Source: JBBSEX01 sp038239345
Lineage (GTDB): Bacteria; Acidobacteriota; Terriglobia; Bryobacterales; Bryobacteraceae
Assembly (NCBI GenBank): GCA_038239345.1
Contig: JBBSEX010000001.1
Coordinates: forward strand, 310,001 to 374,000
Length of the DNA stretch: 64,000 bases
Reading direction: 5' to 3'
The position numbers and the translations under genes are program-made. A model generated the notes under the pieces. It saw only the letters and a program-made list of their open reading frames with translations. It did not search any database and had not been told where the DNA came from. Of the stretch, positions 62,597 to 64,000 are shown one piece after another (position 1 is the stretch's first letter; the number at the start of each line of letters is the position of its first letter).

Positions 62597-63467
62597 GCAG
62601 TTTTAATGTGCGCAGAACCGCGATGATTTTCGCTTTCGAGGCTTCACTGGGAGGCACCATCGGTAAGCGCCACACTGGCTCCAGCAAACCCATTTCCGCC
62701 ATGGCAGCCTTCACCGGTATCGGATTCGCTTCAATGAAGTTGACTTCCATAAGTGCAAACCATTGGCGTTGTATTTCTCGCGCGCCGGCGAAATCATTAT
62801 CCAGTGCCAGCTGGGTAAGCCGTGCCATTTCCGCCGGAATTTCATTGGATACCACGGAAACCAGACCCTTGCCACCCAGCGCGATCAACGGAATAGTAAT
62901 CGCATCGTCGCCCGATAGCACCAGGAAATCAGCGGGAACCTGTTGGATTACGGCAGCCATCTGACTGATGTTGCCGGACGCTTCCTTCACTCCGACAATG
63001 TTCGGAATCGCCGAAAGGCGGGCCAGCGTCGCCGGTTCGACATTCACCCCTGTACGGCCTTGGACGCTATAGATGATGATCGGAAGCGGGACGGCGGCGG
63101 CAATCGCTTTGTAATGTTGGAACAAACCTTCTTGCGTCGGCTTGTTGTAATACGGCGTGACAGAAAGCATGCCATCCACGCCGATGCGCTTCAGTTCGCT
63201 GGCCAGCTCAATCACTTCCGCCGTGTTGTAACCACCCGCGCCGCCCAGCACGGGTACTTTGCCGCCAGCCTCCTCCACCGTGATTTGGACGACTCGTAAA
63301 TGTTCGGCGCGGGTCAGAGTCGGGATCTCCCCGGTAGTTCCGCAGGGCACCAGGAAGTGAATTCCCGCGTCGATCTGACGTCGCACCAACCGCCGCAATG
63401 CGCTCTCATCAAGCGTTAGATCCCTTTTAAACGGCGTAACTAACGCGGTTCCGCATCCTCTGAACAT
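62586..63467 (-). CDS. dapA: 4-Hydroxy-tetrahydrodipicolinate synthase
   Basis: 293-residue class I aldolase condensing pyruvate with aspartate semialdehyde. The Schiff-base Lys161 is in IVGVKEASGN; Thr44-Thr45 are in PCGTTGE and Tyr107 in SVTPYYNKPTQEG. Tyr133 and Arg138 stand at exactly the E. coli positions in IIYSVQGRTG. The usual YNVPGRT motif is YSVQGRT here, an unusual Pro-to-Gln and Asn-to-Ser change next to the catalytic Tyr. The gene overlaps dapB by 28 bases and dapD by 11. Confidence 0.95.
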   Translation of the reverse strand: MFRGCGTALVTPFKRDLTLDESALRRLVRRQIDAGIHFLVPCGTTGEIPTLTRAEHLRVVQITVEEAGGKVPVLGGAGGYNTAEVIELASELKRIGVDGMLSVTPYYNKPTQEGLFQHYKAIAAAVPLPIIIYSVQGRTGVNVEPATLARLSAIPNIVGVKEASGNISQMAAVIQQVPADFLVLSGDDAITIPLIALGGKGLVSVVSNEIPAEMARLTQLALDNDFAGAREIQRQWFALMEVNFIEANPIPVKAAMAEMGLLEPVWRLPMVPPSEASKAKIIAVLRTLKLHAN

Positions 63468-64000
63468 CCGGTCTCCTTGTTCGCGAATAGGATCTCGCTG
63501 AATTCAAAAAAGCCCTTATGGCTGGCGATCCACTGCGCTGCCTGTAGCGCACCACGGGCAAATCCTTCGCGGCTTCTGGCGGAGTGCTTTAACGTGATCG
63601 TGTCGGCGGCTGAATCAAAGCCGATTTCATGGGTACCCGGGTGCGCGCCGGCGCGATTCGAACTGACATCGACAGGCCGCTTGTATCCCGCCGATTTCAT
63701 TCGCTCCACCAACTGCAACATCGTGCCCGAAGGCGCATCCTTCTTTGTGCTGTGATGAATTTCCCAGGCCCAGGCGCCATAATCACTGTCATCGGCCAGC
63801 AACTTCGCGGCCTCGGCCACCAGCCGAAAGAAAACGTTCACGCCGACTGAGAAGTTTGGACTCCAGACCAGCGCTCCGTTGTGCTTTTCCACGCCCGCCT
63901 TCACCTCGTCCAGACGATCAAGCCATCCCGTGGTGCCAACTACAACCGCCACGCCTAGCTTCAACAACCCGTCAACATTGCCCACAACCGCTTCTGGCAC
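63440..64000 (-). CDS. dapB: 4-Hydroxy-tetrahydrodipicolinate reductase (5' end outside window)
   Basis: The C-terminal 186 residues of DapB, which reduces the DapA product with NAD(P)H; the start lies beyond the window edge. Seen are AVVVGTTGW (end of the nucleotide-binding domain), SPNFSVGVNVFF, the substrate and catalytic segment WEIHHSTKKDAPSGTM with its His-His and Lys, GAHPGTHEIGFDSAADTITL and the final FARGALQAAQWIASHKG. First gene of a dapB-dapA-dapD operon with overlapping reading frames. Confidence 0.95.
   Translation of the reverse strand: MPEAVVGNVDGLLKLGVAVVVGTTGWLDRLDEVKAGVEKHNGALVWSPNFSVGVNVFFRLVAEAAKLLADDSDYGAWAWEIHHSTKKDAPSGTMLQLVERMKSAGYKRPVDVSSNRAGAHPGTHEIGFDSAADTITLKHSARSREGFARGALQAAQWIASHKGFFEFSEILFANKETGCSEDAEPR

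Overview
The window looks like a chromosomal stretch of an Acidobacteriota genome, most likely a Bryobacterales/Solibacter-type organism. This is inferred from gene content: a GWxTD-domain protein beside a carboxypeptidase-regulatory-like beta-barrel protein, an FG-GAP/ASPIC (CRTAC1-type) protein, DinB-like proteins, a DUF4175 giant, a PQQ-dependent dehydrogenase and succinylase-type lysine genes. Base composition is moderately GC-rich throughout, and I see no insertion sequence, prophage, CRISPR array, rRNA or tRNA.

Layout. 1-2.4 kb: two family-2 glycosyltransferases (the first cut by the window edge and apparently fused to a methyltransferase), signal peptidase I and a DUF2905 protein. 2.2-7.3 kb (minus): a tight operon of sensor kinase, LuxR-type regulator, FG-GAP/ASPIC protein, class I xylose isomerase-like enzyme and DUF2905 protein. 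7.3-9.3 kb: a strong terminator with no gene in front of it, an AhpD-like protein whose second active-site Cys codon is TGA and is followed by a SECIS-like hairpin (a probable selenoprotein), and a frameshifted MFS transporter. 9.4-16.9 kb: a polysaccharide cassette with a membrane protein, a GT2, WecD-like and WecE-like TDP-aminosugar enzymes, then two tandem GT-C membrane paralogues on the other strand. 17-20.8 kb: a small exported protein, a GH63 glucosidase and the wreck of an acetamidase gene. 21-30 kb: SpoIIE-type phosphatase, DinB proteins, GAPDH, HAD hydrolase, zinc-ribbon methyltransferase, RRM RNA-binding protein, threonine synthase and an outer-membrane protein. 30-41.9 kb: exported hydrolases (M14 peptidase, lytic transglycosylase, esterase), DUF547, a PQQ dehydrogenase, a membrane-anchored degenerate JAB-domain protein and a fasciclin protein. 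42-44.8 kb: gpmI-eno. 44.9-48.5 kb: GWxTD plus beta-barrel pair.

48.7-61.7 kb (minus) is the most unusual block. A small SRPBCC protein, a 1002-residue tubulin/FtsZ-like GTPase, a one-pass protein joining a cytoplasmic zinc ribbon to a periplasmic PstS-like domain and an OmpA peptidoglycan-binding domain, a DUF58 protein, a BatA/VWA protein and a 1219-residue DUF4175 coiled-coil protein follow one another in the same direction. It resembles the tubulin-like/VWA/OmpA membrane-remodelling system predicted by Makarova and Koonin (2010), but with its own component set. The window closes with dapB (partial)-dapA-dapD for lysine/diaminopimelate synthesis.

Most genes are packed with 4-base ATGA/GTGA overlaps, so translational coupling is common. 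Two good sigma70-type promoters are visible, in front of the RRM gene and the GWxTD gene.
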